Assembly: GCA_032716605.1 (NCBI GenBank)
Contig: CM064552.1
Span: 8,804,023-8,868,022, forward strand
Source: Paralithodes platypus
Lineage: Eukaryota; Arthropoda; Malacostraca; Decapoda; Lithodidae
DNA length: 64,000 bases
Reading direction: 5' to 3'
The first letter of the stretch is position 1, and every line of letters begins with the position of its first letter. Shown here in pieces: positions 9,443 to 19,559 of the stretch. The translations under genes and the position numbers were made by a program. The notes under the pieces were generated by a model that had not been told where the DNA came from, ran no database searches, and was given only the letters and a program-made list of their open reading frames with translations.

Positions 9443-9526
9443 AAGCGACATCTCCGCATTGGCAAACCCCACAGCGACTGTCATGCTACCGTCTGGCCCG
9501 GGGTCCCTAGGGAATATACACAGAAG
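9443..9526 (+). CDS. DEG/ENaC exon 6 (84 nt, small)
   Basis: This exon is too short to stand out as an open frame. It was found because exon 5 ends and exon 7 begins in phase 0, with the usual RxxxPxxxC segment missing between them. The acceptor is GATTTTCAG|AAG and the donor AAG|GTTAGT. It encodes KRHLRIGKPHSDCHATVWPG and VPREYTQK, which supplies the expected basic residues, PHSDC and the YTQ before the SCVMLC block. A MITE starts 10 bp downstream. Confidence 0.85.
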
Positions 9527-9535
9527 GTTAGTGTT

Positions 9536-9860
9536 TTAAGGGAGAGGGTAGGGCTTGTTTTCCTGGACCCCTTACTCCCTCGTGTTTAGCATATTAGTTT
9601 TGAGATTTTAAGACGTGCATTCCGTTAGTTTGGCGATTTTTACAACTTTTGCCCCATTTCTTTGTCAATATTAAGACCTTTTGTACCACTTAGGTTTGGA
9701 TTTTTTCCTGGCGAGCGATAGCGAGCCTGTAATTTTAGAAGGAACCTGCCTTCGGCCGGGACATTTTTCTACCGAAAGATGTACAAATTTATCTTGAAAG
9801 GGGGTGTAGAGGGTGTTTTTTTAAGCTTGATGGAGGTCTAGCGAGGAAACTCGAATATAC
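9536..9860 (+). mobile_element. TTAA/GGGGAG MITE, copy 5 (right end diverged)
   Basis: TTAA 9536-9539 then GGGAGAGGG. Contains CTGGACCCCTTACTCCCTC, GGCGAGCGATAGCGAGCCTG, TGCCTTCGGCCGGGACATTT and GGAGGTCTAGCGAGG. Beyond about 9860 family similarity stops; a TTAA at 9926 could be the old end. Confidence 0.75.
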
Positions 9861-9929
9861 TGTACATTAATGATTATATATACTTATATATATTGTATAT
9901 AGGTAAAAAACCAAGCACTACCCCCTTAA

Positions 9930-10279
9930 AGGTGGTAGTGCATGGGTTAAGATAAACATGGGATAATAATCGTCAACCAGCACATAATTACCTTGCAAAA
10001 TGCAATGTCACTGAAATAATTATTAACAATGATATAAAGGATTTTGTGGATCGTCTGCACCGGACCTGTGATGTCATAGCGACGTCACAGGAGTATCCTC
10101 ATCCTGGACTGGATGGTAGACTTACACTCCTATGACGTCACAGGTCCGGTGTAAACGATCCACAAAATCCTTTATACCATTATTAATAATTATTTCAGTG
10201 ACATTGCATTTTGCAAAATAATTATGTGCTGGTTGACAATTATTATCCCATGTTTATCTCAACCCATGCACCACCACCT
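9930..10279. mobile_element. 350-bp foldback element with about 160-bp arms
   Basis: The left arm (GGTGGTAGTGCATGGGTT ... GTCTGCACCGGACCTGTGA) and the right arm (TCACAGGTCCGGTGTAAACG ... AACCCATGCACCACCACC) are inverted copies with few mismatches. Only about 20-30 bp of unpaired sequence lies around 10105. No coding capacity. Its RNA would form a long hairpin. Confidence 0.9.
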
Positions 10280-10284
10280 ATAAA

Positions 10285-10873
10285 AGGGGAGGCTGAACCT
10301 TCATTTAGCCCAGAAGTCAAAATTTCAATTTTTTTCTTCTTCTAAAATGTTTCTTTCAACATAGGCCCCCCCCCCCCACCAAACCGAATTCCAGAGATCA
10401 TATATTGGCAACTTCAAAGTGAAACTACTATTTTGTATATTGCTCTGCTTCGTTCCCCTTCTACACACTATATATAGGACTATATGGCACCTGTCTAGCG
10501 TTCTCAAAATGGCCGCCCCTCTGATATTTTCCAAGATTTGACCTTTTTCATGTTGAATATTGCACCACAAAAAAATATATATATTTTATATATTTTTTTC
10601 AGCACCTTCTATTTTTCAATATGGGAAAGCGAGAACGCTACGTTGTAGGGGATGCTTGTAGGATACGCCATAAAAAAATTGCGGGAAATGTGAAAATTTT
10701 TCAATGTCTACAATGATTTTTCATATAATGCGATGAAGTGCACGCGCGCACGCACATAGAGAGATCAATTTTTCAGCGAGTCTTAGTATTTCCATTGGTA
10801 TTAAGATGGTATAATGCCAGAAACAAAATCTCTTATGCAGGGTGAATTGGGGGTGTAAGGTTCAGCCTCCCCT
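10285..10873. mobile_element. 589-bp non-autonomous DNA element, TIR AGGGGAGGCTGAACCTT
   Basis: The left end AGGGGAGGCTGAACCTT (10285) and right end AAGGTTCAGCCTCCCCT (to 10873) are perfect inverted repeats. They are flanked by ATAAA at 10280-10284 and 10874-10878, a likely 5-bp target duplication. The interior has no credible ORF. Confidence 0.8.
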
Positions 10874-11383
10874 ATAAATTAATTAATTAAGCTGGCGTAA
10901 CATAATCACGAGTCAATAGGGAGAGTTTTTGTTTTTACAGTGTTTTATATTATATCCCAACTGACAGTAAATTCAATCACATAGTAACTGATTTCTCGAT
11001 AAATAATGGGGAAATATGAAACTACTATGTCTCTGTATCTTATTAATGCCAAGTTTATATAATTGACACCCTTTTTCACAACAAAATCTTCAAAATAACT
11101 TAGAAATCTTGATGGGAACCTTGCAATTGACCACTTGCGAGTTTCAGGCTATAAGGAAGTTAGAGCCGTATACATTGATATTATAAAGAAATGCAATAAT
11201 AATGTACGTTTCTGATGGATAAATGGTATACTGAATTGGGTTTTATGTATTTATATATGTACTACGACCTAATTGTAGCTGTAAATTCTGTTAAATATCG
11301 ATGTCTACAGTTCCAACTTCCTTATAGAACGAAACTCGCAAAGAAACAAACCCTAGACGATTTTGATCACCTCCTCCTTGCAG
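10874..11383. other. Intron 6 remainder, no gene seen
   Basis: AT-rich. GTAAATTCAATCACATAG with GATTTCTCGATAA (10968-11005) resembles one arm of the foldback at 13982-14181, so a fragment of that family is present. Confidence 0.5.
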
Positions 11384-11510
11384 TCGTGCGTGATGTTGTG
11401 CCTGGAACGGAGGGTTCGAAACCGGTGTGGCTGTATCAACAATATTAATGATCTGCTGCAGTCCCTCCCCTCCGCCCTGCCTCGATGTAACCCCACCAAC
11501 ATCACCCAGG
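11384..11510 (+). CDS. DEG/ENaC exon 7: cysteine-rich CxxxCxxxxRxxCGC
   Basis: The acceptor is CTCCTTGCAG|TCG. The exon encodes SCVMLCLERRVRNRCGCINN, then INDLLQSLPSALPRCNPTNI and TQ. The spacing SCxxxC...RCGC matches the thumb cysteines of pickpocket-type channels. The donor G|GTAAGA leaves one codon base. Confidence 0.93.
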
Positions 11511-11523
11511 GTAAGAGGGGGTA

Positions 11524-11625
11524 CTTAAGGCGAAGTGGGTCGCTTTTCTTGACTCCCTTCTCCTTCATGTTTAGCCCCATTAGTTTTGAGATTTTAAGTC
11601 GTTCGGTTCATTAGTTTGGAGCAGT
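11524..11625 (+). mobile_element. TTAA/GGGGAG MITE, left-end fragment
   Basis: TTAAGGCGAAGTGGG followed by CCCTTCTCC, ATGTTTAGCCCCATTAG and TTTTGAGATTTTAAG. It is truncated after about 100 bp. It begins 14 bp after the exon 7 donor. Confidence 0.65.
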
Positions 11626-12034
11626 GTTGGTCATATCTAGTATATTTACTTTTAATTTTTATTTTACCATATTTTTTACTTTTTTTTTCAGTATTGGCAT
11701 CGCATCATACATGGACGAGGCTGTGATCGAGTGTTTTGAGCGTTCGCTCACGATGATATGGTTATTTTCTATATTTCGGCTCCTAGGCGGGTTATTTGAA
11801 ATGGCGAGCCATGAGTTCAAAGAGAGGCCATAACTTTGTTAAGGCAGTTCGTCAATGATTCCGGGGCCACTACTAATTATTAGGTTTTCATTCTTCCCTT
11901 CGGGACTCAAACCTATAATATATGCTCACGACTGTGTTTGTTAATATATGAAATTTGTTAATACCGTATTAATGTATATGTTGTATATTGAACTCATATG
12001 GCTCTAGGTACAAGATAATTGACCACTGTTGCAG
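11626..12034. other. Intron 7 remainder, possible unused exon-like segment
   Basis: The AG after the T-run near 11688 precedes a 48-codon open segment (SIGIASYMDEAV...). Entering it from exon 7 phase gives a stop, so it is not part of the channel. Confidence 0.5.
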
Positions 12035-12104
12035 ATCTGTGCCGCCAGTATGAGGTGAAGAGAGTTACCGAAGACCAGCTCTGTGACTGTCTGCCTTCCT
12101 GCGA
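12035..12104 (+). CDS. DEG/ENaC exon 8: CDCLPSC motif (70 nt)
   Basis: The acceptor is CTGTTGCAG|AT and the donor GA|GTAAGT. With the single base from exon 7 it encodes DLCRQYEVKRVTEDQLCDCL and PSC. CxCLPxC is a defining DEG/ENaC motif in the thumb, close to the second membrane segment. The exon is too short to show as an open frame by length alone. Confidence 0.95.
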
Positions 12105-12109
12105 GTAAG

Positions 12110-12222
12110 TCATAGAGAGCGAGAGAGAGAGAGGGTGGGGGGATTGAGAGAGAGCGAGGATTGATGAGAGATTAAGAAAAAGAGTGAGACAGAAAGCAAT
12201 GGTAAGAGAGAGAGAGACTATT
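12110..12222. repeat. (GA)n purine tract
   Basis: GAGAGAGA runs with GGTGGGGGG and GATTGAGAGAG interruptions, starting right after the exon 8 donor. Confidence 0.85.
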
Positions 12223-12565
12223 CATAGTTTTAATTATATTATGACCAAATTCAATATGGTTTTAAATATGACATTCTACACTTTTGATTACAAGTTAAAT
12301 CAAAAGTTTGAAATGATCCATAGTCATTGTGAAAGTAACTATCTCTATTTAACTTTCATTATTATTTGAATATTATATACATACTGAGTGTAAAGTTAAA
12401 TTGGGTTAATACACATGCTTACCTTTGCGATCTGTGATTTATGGCAGTAATTGGATTGAAGAGACTATCTGTTGTTACTAGAAGAAATAAGAGTGGCAAT
12501 ACTATTATCATTATTACTATTATTACCACAATCATCATTTACTCACCAACCACCCCTACCCCCAG

Positions 12566-12673
12566 CGAATCAGCCTACCTGCCCGTGGTGTCAATGAGTC
12601 AAGTCAACCGTAAATTCATCAACCTGGTCAAGAACACCAAGGACTACTACCTGGGAGACGACGCCTGTTCTGA
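12566..12673 (+). CDS. DEG/ENaC exon 9: wrist-side strand after CLPSC
   Basis: The acceptor is CTACCCCCAG|C; the donor is GA|GTGAGT. It encodes ESAYLPVVSMSQVNRKFINL and VKNTKDYYLGDDACSE, with the YxxxxSxS strand that follows CLPxC in the family. It enters and leaves in phase 2. Confidence 0.92.
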
Positions 12674-13247
12674 GTGAGTGTTCATAACCCGTTCAGTACC
12701 AGATCCGTCCTTTTAACTTTATTCTGGCTATTATTTGACGAGTTTACTCAGTTTAAAAAGGGTCTCCAGCAATTAACAAGCTTCGAACTATCTCACTGAA
12801 CCCTCTTTATTATCACAGATCCTTCTTAATCCCTACTGTACCATAGGGTACTACCATAAATGTACCCCCAGTCCCAATCAATGTGGCCAAAATGGTTTCA
12901 GAGGCAAGATATAACAACCTCCCACCTCAAAAGATGGAGGAATACTGCCTCTCCCAGCTGGCCCTGTGAGGGCTTGGATATAAACTGAGAAGTGTTGCCA
13001 AGGTCTTAGAGCAGTGCTCAAACGTCGTGGTACCAGGCACTGCCTGATACTGGCAGTCACAAGGATCGTATATTACTGACGGCTGGCAGCCGTCGCTGGG
13101 ACTGGGCAGCGATTTATCTACTGACAACTCTCTGCCGTCACTGGGATTGTACGGGTTAAACTGCACACAATCGTCTAAATATAGCTAGAGTAAGATTAAA
13201 AAGACGTCTCCTGTTCAGAGTGAGTTCGGAAGGGAGATATTTTTTAC
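12674..13247. other. Intron 9, interspersed repeat with AACCCG/CGGGTTAA ends
   Basis: No exon seen. AACCCGTTCAGTACC near 12688 and GTACGGGTTAAACTG near 13149 look like inverted ends of one element of about 470 bp. The left part resembles 2930-3060. An internal block (12900-13140) has the short palindromic motif GACGGCTGGCAGCCGTC at 13078-13094. Confidence 0.5.
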
Positions 13248-13617
13248 TTTAGGGTATGGGGGTTCTTATTTTCTGGAACCCCTTCTCCCTCATGTTTATC
13301 CCCATTAGTTTTGAGATGTTAAGACTTTCACCCCATTAGTTTGGCGATTTTAAGACCATTTGCCCGATTTCTGTCCATTTTAAGACCTTTCGTGCCATTT
13401 AGGTGTAAATTTCTCCTGGCGAGCGAGAGCGAGCCTGTATTTAAGGAGGAACCGACCTTTGGCCGGGCCATTTTCTACCGAAAAATGTGCACATTTATGT
13501 CTTGGGGGTATTTTTTAAAACTTGATGGAGGGCTTTGGAGGAAACTAAGAAAAAAAGATATATCAATACAAATATATGAAAAAATATATATACAAGTAAA
13601 CACAAATCTCCCCTTAA
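13248..13617 (+). mobile_element. TTAA/GGGGAG MITE, copy 6
   Basis: The left end is degenerate (TTTAGGGTATGGGGG). The interior has CTGGAACCCCTTCTCCCTC, GGCGAGCGAGAGCGAGCCTG and CCGACCTTTGGCCGGGCCAT. The right end is AATCTCCCC plus TTAA (13614-13617). Confidence 0.8.
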
Positions 13618-13628
13618 CAGTTGGTGTA

Positions 13629-13839
13629 CAGTCGCGCTAATAAGTGATGTCTCGGCACCAAGTATGTTTTGATCAATAATTGGTATCAGCAATATCTAAG
13701 CTTCATTTCTTCATATCGAGTGAAATATGCAAACATGTTCCTACACTTACCCACTTTATTCAACATATGGCAGATTTAATTACAGCACGGAGTAAACCAA
13801 ACATAATGACAGCTGAGACATGACTTATTAGCGCGACTG
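13629..13839. mobile_element. 211-bp mariner-like MITE, copy 1, TA-flanked
   Basis: The inverted ends CAGTCGCGCTAATAAGT and ACTTATTAGCGCGACTG are perfect over 17 bp and flanked by TA (13627-13628 and 13840-13841). TA duplication and the CAGTCG-type end fit non-autonomous Tc1/mariner elements. A related copy lies at 21497-21699. Confidence 0.88.
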
Positions 13840-13981
13840 TACAGTACTGTATAAGTATTGTAGACCCTCTTCAGTATAAGTAGGCCAAACATCCCGACCA
13901 TAACCTCTCAGTAGGCCTACTCGATAAGGACATCAGTAATTCACCTGTTGTTTTACCATGTGGAGAGAGTTCACTATATTC

Positions 13982-14181
13982 TTTCATTTCATCTGACGGT
14001 AAATTGCTATCTCTTCATCTTGGTTACTCCGTTATTATGCAGGTTTTGTAGCGAAATCGGTTGTTAATGATGAAAACTTGTCATTAATTATGAAGCAGAG
14101 CCATAGTAGTCTCTTAATTTTCCGTTAGTTATCGAGAAATCAGTTGCTAAGGGATTCAATTTACCGTCAGATGAAATGAAA
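13982..14181. mobile_element. 200-bp foldback element, 25-bp perfect outer arms
   Basis: The 25-bp arm at 13982-14006 (core CATTTCATCTGACGGTAAA) is perfectly inverted at 14157-14181. Further pairing continues inward (AACTGATTTCTCGATAACTA read on the - strand). Confidence 0.85.
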
Positions 14182-14807
14182 CAGGGTAGTAAATGGGTGT
14201 GGACAATTACCGCTCGTTTTCTCTAGCCCTTTGTAAGTTGCAGAAGTTAGGGGTCATAATATCCAGCCTCCCTGTAATGAATGGACTTTAGTAGACTATG
14301 TTCAAATTAATGCATCCTCTTGCAGCTAGGACTATAGAGTCTTAAGATATACAGACAAATGTAAAGAGGAAGAGCAGATTTGATTTGCCTAGGATAGGTA
14401 AAGCTCTAATAACGTGCGTTAGCTCTTCTTTTTTTTTTTAGCGGGGGAGGGGGGTGATTCTCTATTAATTGTAGGAACAAATACATCTTTCGAGCTCATC
14501 GTGTATAGTTTATAATGTGTAAGTGTGTAATTTGTATATTTGTATAATGTTGCTAACTTCTGTCGTGAGTACTATATACTCAAATCATCGGCTAATGAGA
14601 ATATTGATCTCACCGTTGTAAATCGTAGTTGTAGAGAGTGTACAGTCCTGATAAAGAATTCTTACAAAAAATAGTTACAATAGTACTTAATATACCTTCA
14701 AAGTATAACTGAGTAGGCCTTAGTTGAATCCTATATTATGTTTTATGTCCCTACATTTACAATATGCTAATATATGTATTTTTAATTGTGTTTCTTATTA
14801 TTTTTAG
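14182..14807. other. Intron 9 3' part, no gene seen
   Basis: AT-rich sequence with a T-run and G-run at 14428-14455. Nothing else recognised. Confidence 0.5.
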
Positions 14808-14889
14808 TTCGTCGAATAGCACCGTGCGTCTTCAAGTGTTTCTGGATAACCTGCAAGAAGAGCTCATCAAGGAGGCACCAGCTAAGACG
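14808..14889 (+). CDS. DEG/ENaC exon 10: pre-TM2 helix (82 nt)
   Basis: The acceptor is TTATTTTTAG|T; the donor ACG|GTACGG is in phase 0. With the two bases from exon 9 it encodes DSSNSTVRLQVFLDNLQEEL and IKEAPAKT. This is the strand and short helix just before the second membrane segment. NST is a potential N-glycosylation site. The LINE in the following intron begins only 92 bp downstream. Confidence 0.88.
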
Positions 14890-14981
14890 GTACGGTCACT
14901 CTCAAAAGTAACCGCATATCTTCACACTTTCAACTATATTATCTTCTCTTTGGTTTTATATATATATACTATTTTTTGTCC

Positions 14982-17900
14982 TATGTGATTGAGGGAGGCA
15001 AAAGGCATAACTGCCTATAGCGAGTGCCTTCCCCATAGTTGAAAGAGTGACAGGGCCAAAATCAAGGGACGTTCGAGCCAAAATGCCTGGACACACGGAG
15101 TTTGAAGCAATTTAAGTCATAGGAAGAGGGAAAGACTGATTCTGGGAGAGAGTTCCAGAGCTCAGCTGTTGAGTAGAAGAAAGTTTGAGAGTAACGTTTC
15201 ACTCTTGGGTTGGAGAGTTGCACAGAGTAGGGGTGGGATTGAGTTGCAAGACGGGTACCACGTGCCCTACGTAAAGGAGGTGGTATGCACTGGGATAGCT
15301 CTGAGGAACACTGATTATTATAGTAGCGATAGAATAGCGAGAGAGATGCAACATTGCAGCGGAGAGAGAGAGATTGCAGAGAGTTGGTGAGTGGACGGGA
15401 GTTAATGATACGAAAGGCCTTCCTTTCAACTTTGTCTAGGAGAGCGGTGTGAGAGGAACCTCCCCACACATGTGAACAATACTCAATACAAGGGCGCACT
15501 ATGCTCCTGTACAGAGCAAGGAGCTGTGCAGGGGAAAAGAACCCCCTAAGGCGGTTGAGCACACCCAGCTTCTGGGAGGCTGCCTTAGCAAGACTGGTAA
15601 TATGGTCCTTCCAAATGAGAGCAGAAGAAAAAGAGACACCAAGAATATTGAGAGAAGATGAAGGGTTGATTTTTGTATTGCTGAAGAATAAGGGATAGTC
15701 CGCTGGGAGATCCTGACGGGTAGATAGATGGAGAAATTGGGTTTTGGAAGCATTAAAGTTAACAAGGTTTTCTCTGCCCCAATTGGAAATAGTATTTAGA
15801 TCAGAATTTAAGAGTTCTATGGCTTCATTACGTTTGTCGTTGAGGGATTGCTGGCTGGGGCGTTCTGAAAAACTAATGGAGTAGTGTAAGGTTGAGTCGT
15901 CTGCGTATGAATGGATGGGAATTAAGGTACAGTTAAGGAGATCATTTATAAAAATTAGAAAGAGAATAGGAGATAGGACAGAGCCCTGAGGAACACCGGA
16001 GTTTATAGGGTGAGGAAGTGAACAATGGCCGTCCACAACCGCGGCTATGGAACGGCCGGAAAGGAAATTAGAGACAAAGGCACAGATGGTGGGATAGAAA
16101 CCGAAGGAGGGTAGTTTAGAAATTAAAGATTTATGCCAGACTCTATCGAAGGCTTTCGATATGTCTAGTGCAATAGAAAAAGTCTCACCGAAGTCCCGAA
16201 AGGAGGATGACCAAGAGTTAGTAAGATATGAAAGAATATCACCAGTAGAGCGACCCTTAAGGAAGCCATACTGGCGATCTGAGAGCAGATTATGAGAAGA
16301 GAAATGCTTAAGAAATTTGGAAGCAAGAATAGTTTCAAAAACTTTAGAAAGACAAGAGATAAGAGCAATTGGACGATAGTTGGAGGGTTGAGAGCGGTCA
16401 CCCTTCTTTGGGACAGGTTGAATGTGAGCAAACTTCCAGCATGAAGGGAAGACGTTAGAGGATAGACAGAGACGAAAGAGTTTGCCTAGGCAGGGAGTCA
16501 GCACGGAAGCACAGTTTTTGAGAACAACAGGAGGAACACCGTCCGGACCGTACGCCTTATTAGTGTTAAGCCCAGAGAGGGTAGAAAGTACATCTTTAGA
16601 AGAGATTAGGATATTAGGCATAAGTAAGAGAGAGGAGGGCGGAGAGGGAGGAATAGCACCGGAATCATCCAAGGTGGAGTTTCTAGCAAAAGTTTGAGCG
16701 AAGAGTTTAGCTTTGTCAGAGGAAGAAGTGATGGTTGTGCCATCAGAGTGGGAAAGGGGAGGGAAAGACGAGGAAGAGAAATTGTTGGAGAGGTTTTTGG
16801 CTAGATGCCAGAAAGCTTGGGAAGAGCTAGAGTTGGATAGTTCAGTGCATTTATTATTGATGAAAGAGTGTTTGGCAAGTCGAAGAACAGATTTGGCTTG
16901 ATTCCGGGCAGAAACATATGAAGAATGAGAGTCTTGAGTTTTAAGGCGTCGGTACCGTTTGAATGCTTCCTCCTTATTGCGGACAGCAGTAGAACAGGCG
17001 TGAGTAAACCAAGATTTTTTAGCATTAGTCTGAGAGAAAGAGAATGGAATGTATGCTTCCATGCCCGATAGGATTACCTCGGTAATGCGTTCAGCACTCT
17101 CCTCGGGTCCTCGGCCATGGAAGCAGAAATCATTCCATGGGAAATAAAAACAGTTCTGCCGAAGAGCCTCCCAGTCGGCAGCGCCAAAGTGCCACAAGCG
17201 CCGCCGGCTAGGAGGATCGGGTGGCTGTACTGGAGAGATAGGACAGGTGACAGAGATAAGTTTATGGTCGGAGGAGCCCAAAGGAGAGAAAAGATCGACA
17301 GTATAAGAAGAAGGGTTAGAAGTTAGAAACAGGTCAAGAATGTTGGGCCGATCTCCGATGCGATCCGGGATACGGGTGGGTTGCTGAACTAACTGCTCTA
17401 GGTCATTTAGGATAGAAAAGACGTAGGCTTGTTCACCAGGTGGATCAGTAGTGTGAGAGGAGAGCCAATGGCGGTGGTGAACGTTGAAATCTCCTAAGAT
17501 GGAGATTTCTGAGAAAGGAGAAATGGATAGAATGTGTTCCACTGCAGAGTTTAGATAGTCAAAGAATTTGGGAAACTTGGTAGAGTTAGGGGAGAGATAG
17601 ACAGCACAGAAATATTTAGTAAGAGAATGACAGGAAAGTTTGAGCCATAAAGTTGAGAATTCAGAGGAGTCGAAATCGGGAACACGAGAGCAAGTGAGTT
17701 GGTTGTGCACATATGCACAACATCCGCCTTTGGCTTTGAAACTAGGATAGAGAAAGTAGGAGGATACAGAGAAGGGGTTGCTGGATGTTGCTACAGACAC
17801 CTGAGTTTCGGTGAGGAAGAGAAGATCAGGTTTATAGGAGGAGAGATGGTGCTCAACAGAGTGAAAGTTAGAGGAGAGTCCACGAATGTTGCAGAAATTA

Positions 17901-18200
17901 ATAGAAAGAGTAACAGGCCGAGGTCCAGGTAATTGTGTGGGGTCGTCAGGGGATGGTCGGTCGGGTGAGGGGGCATTTATGGTCCCCCCCCCCCTGGGGA
18001 CTCCGAGGCTGGGCTACAATTCATAATTTTTTTTTTTTTTTAATTTTGGTGTGGAAGAATGAAGTGTGGTGTGCATGTTTAGTGTAGTGAAGTGGATAGG
18101 AGGAGGAGGTGTTTGTGAGAGCTAGCTGGATTGCTCTCAGTGTAAATGAGGCACAAAGAAAATCAGTAAGAGAGGCCAAGCAATATATATATATATATTG
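14982..18200 (-). mobile_element. Near-full-length Jockey-type LINE in intron 10, antisense
   Basis: The 3' end on the - strand is defined by CCCTCAATCACATAG at 14982-14996, followed by A-rich sequence. The same terminus ends the LINE tails in the right-hand array. The body contains one long APE-RT open frame (15062-18013). The 5' region 18014-18200 includes an A14 tract (- strand) and C/G homopolymers. The 5' boundary is uncertain; a (TA)n tract at 18183-18199 abuts it. Confidence 0.88.
15062..18013 (-). CDS. LINE endonuclease-reverse transcriptase (ORF2-like)
   Basis: Uninterrupted frame of about 983 codons on the - strand, closed upstream by TAG at 18016-18014. No in-frame ATG precedes the enzyme domains; a GTG at 17800 opens a 912-residue stretch, to which the following residue numbers refer. 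An AP-type endonuclease has CNIRG and LLFLTET upstream of 17800, then GDFN (103-106) and SDH (177-179). The reverse transcriptase has [12 protein letters not shown] (Asp546), [10 protein letters not shown], and the catalytic YADD (632-635), then ILGVSF (719-724). The C-terminus ends ...[15 protein letters not shown]. It nicks target DNA and primes reverse transcription there. A C11 run at 17984-17994 (+ strand) may hide a frame change from a start further upstream, for example ATG at 17976. All catalytic motifs look intact, so it may be young. Confidence 0.9.
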   Translation of the reverse strand, partial: PSLGVPRGGGTINAPSPDRPSPDDPTQLPGPRPVTLSINFCNIRGLSSNFHSVEHHLSSYKPDLLFLTETQVSVATSSNPFSVSSYFLYPSFKAKGGCCAYVHNQLTCSRVPDFDSSEFSTLWLKLSCHSLTKYFCAVYLSPNSTKFPKFFDYLNSAVEHILSISPFSEISILGDFNVHHRHWLSSHTTDPPGEQAYVFSILNDLEQLVQQPTRIPDRIGDRPNILDLFLTSNPSSYTVDLFSPLGSSDHKLISVTCPISPVQPPDPPSRRRLWHFGAADWEALRQNCFYFPWNDFCFHGRGPEESAERITEVILSGMEAYIPFSFSQTNAKKSWFTHACSTAVRNKEEAFKRYRRLKTQDSHSSYVSARNQAKSVLRLAKHSFINNKCTELSNSSSSQAFWHLAKNLSNNFSSSSFPPLSHSDGTTITSSSDKAKLFAQTFARNSTLDDSGAIPPSPPSSLLLMPNILISSKDVLSTLSGLNTNKAYGPDGVPPVVLKNCASVLTPCLGKLFRLCLSSNVFPSCWKFAHIQPVPKKGDRSQPSNYRPIALISCLSKVFETILASKFLKHFSSHNLLSDRQYGFLKGRSTGDILSYLTNSWSSSFRDFGETFSIALDISKAFDRVWHKSLISKLPSFGFYPTICAFVSNFLSGRSIAAVVDGHCSLPHPINSGVPQGSVLSPILFLIFINDLLNCTLIPIHSYADDSTLHYSISFSERPSQQSLNDKRNEAIELLNSDLNTISNWGRENLVNFNASKTQFLHLSTRQDLPADYPLFFSNTKINPSSSLNILGVSFSSALIWKDHITSLAKAASQKLGVLNRLRGFFSPAQLLALYRSIVRPCIEYCSHVWGGSSHTALLDKVERKAFRIINSRPLTNSLQSLSLRCNVASLSLFYRYYNNQCSSELSQCIPPPLRRARGTRLATQSHPYSVQLSNPRVKRYSQTFFYSTAELWNSLPESVFPSSYDLNCFKLRVSRHFGSNVP

Positions 18201-18389
18201 CCAGACGCCGTGATCCCCAAAGGGGTGGCCACGATCGAATCGCCCCCATGCACCTCTGTCCCCAGTCAGTTGACGCCCCTCCTCCCATCCAGCACCACTT
18301 TTCCTCATATACTTCTTAACCCCATCCTTCCACCTCTCTCTCGGATGACATCACCCTCTTTCCGTGAAGAGGGCATCAACTGAACACCA
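18200..18389. other. Repeat fragment: GCCAGACGCCGTGATCCCC motif
   Basis: TTGCCAGACGCCGTGATCCC followed by GGGTGGCCACGA matches, in inverse orientation, 23515-23570 (GTGGCCACCCATTCGGGG, GGCGTCAGGCAA). In both places it abuts a microsatellite, here (TA)n and there (GATA)n. Probably the end of a SINE or LINE family that seeds microsatellites. Confidence 0.55.
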
Positions 18390-18589
18390 GAATTGTCAAG
18401 ATTCAAGATCTCTCCCTGATATCATTATAGCACAAGATTCTGAAAGTGAAGTAGACCAAGCAGATATCTACTACATCAGAAAGATGATCACATCAGAGGC
18501 ATAATTCACAGAAAAACGACTTGGTACAACTGATGCAATACCTTTCACCATGTCTACCAAGAAAATATGTATAACACAAGAAACAGGTG

Positions 18590-19400
18590 TTTCAAATTGG
18601 CTGACAACACTGCCAATCAAGGTAAACGGTTTCAACCTCAACAAACAAGATGTTATTAATGCCATTGCACTGAGGTATGGTTGGCCGATTGAAGGACTTC
18701 ACAATCGATGCATATGTCAGCAATGATGCAGACCTTCCCATGGTATTTAAGAAGGTAGGGTTCATCAGCATCAGGCACAATGAAGTGAGGCTTAATGGTG
18801 AACATGCTAAGGGAGGTGTGTCATGATGTGGTGTGCGAACCAAAAATCACCCCCTTAATGGTGAGATCTTGCAACACAGGACGGCAAAGACATCAAATGA
18901 AGCACAGATGGATGTCAGTGCAAGAGGCTTCTGGAAAAGAGGACGGCTTGCGTTCTTTGACATTAGGATATTCGACCCGATGGCCAGTCTCTACAGCGAG
19001 CGGTCTCTGGAGGCTGAACATAAGAGGAACGAACAAGAAAAAGTCAGAGCATATGGGGAAAGGGTCCTACAGATTAAAAAGGCAGCTTTACCCCACTTGT
19101 CTTTACCACTTCTAGAGGGATGGGAGCCAAGGCTAAATGCTTATATTCTACAGTAGGCTAGCAGAGACCATTGCAGAGAAGAAGAAACAACCTAGGAGTC
19201 AAGTAGCAGCCTGAATGAGGTTCCACCTATATTTCTCGTTACTTAGATTAGCATTGTTATGCCTTTGGAGAACAAGACTGTCTGCACCAAAACTAACGAC
19301 GGAGGCAAACATGGACTATAAGGCAACAGTGACAAGAGAGTCGGATCAGGATGCGACTAAATTGAGGTCTAGGAATATATTAGTGTCTTATATTTGTAAC
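18590..19400 (+). pseudogene. Decayed repeat-derived ORF (frameshifted)
   Basis: Segments in changing frames read like one protein. Examples are LTTLPIKVNGFNLNKQDVIN near 18600, an RCIC-type cysteine patch near 18710, MDVSARGFWKRGRLAFFDIR (18911-18970) and RNEQEKVRAYGERVLQI (19024-19075). The frame shifts near 19080, after which FTPLVF-type sequence continues. I recognise this series as the C-terminal part of a repetitive ORF common in marine invertebrate genomes, but I cannot name the element family with certainty. There are several frameshifts and stops, so it is dead. Confidence 0.6.
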
Positions 19401-19559
19401 AATGTAATAAAAGTAGTATTAGTAGAAGCAGCAGTAGTTTTAAAGTAATAGTAGTACAGTAGTAGTAGTAGTAAGTAATGGTAGTAGAAACAACAGTTGG
19501 CGTAGTACACATTTGCTTTATATATTTTTATATATATACTAAGGAGTATAAAATTTCAG
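19401..19559. repeat. (AGT)n-rich intron 10 end
   Basis: Imperfect AGT repeats at 19410-19490, followed by TATATA sequence and the exon 11 acceptor. Confidence 0.7.

Noticed and set aside
11624..11833. Extra channel exon after exon 7 (SIGIASYMDEAV...)
   Set aside because: Splicing from exon 7 enters a frame with an early stop, whereas 12035 gives the CDCLPSC motif in the right phase.
15169..17326. + strand open frames opposite the LINE
   Set aside because: Antisense shadows of the RT frame without independent content.
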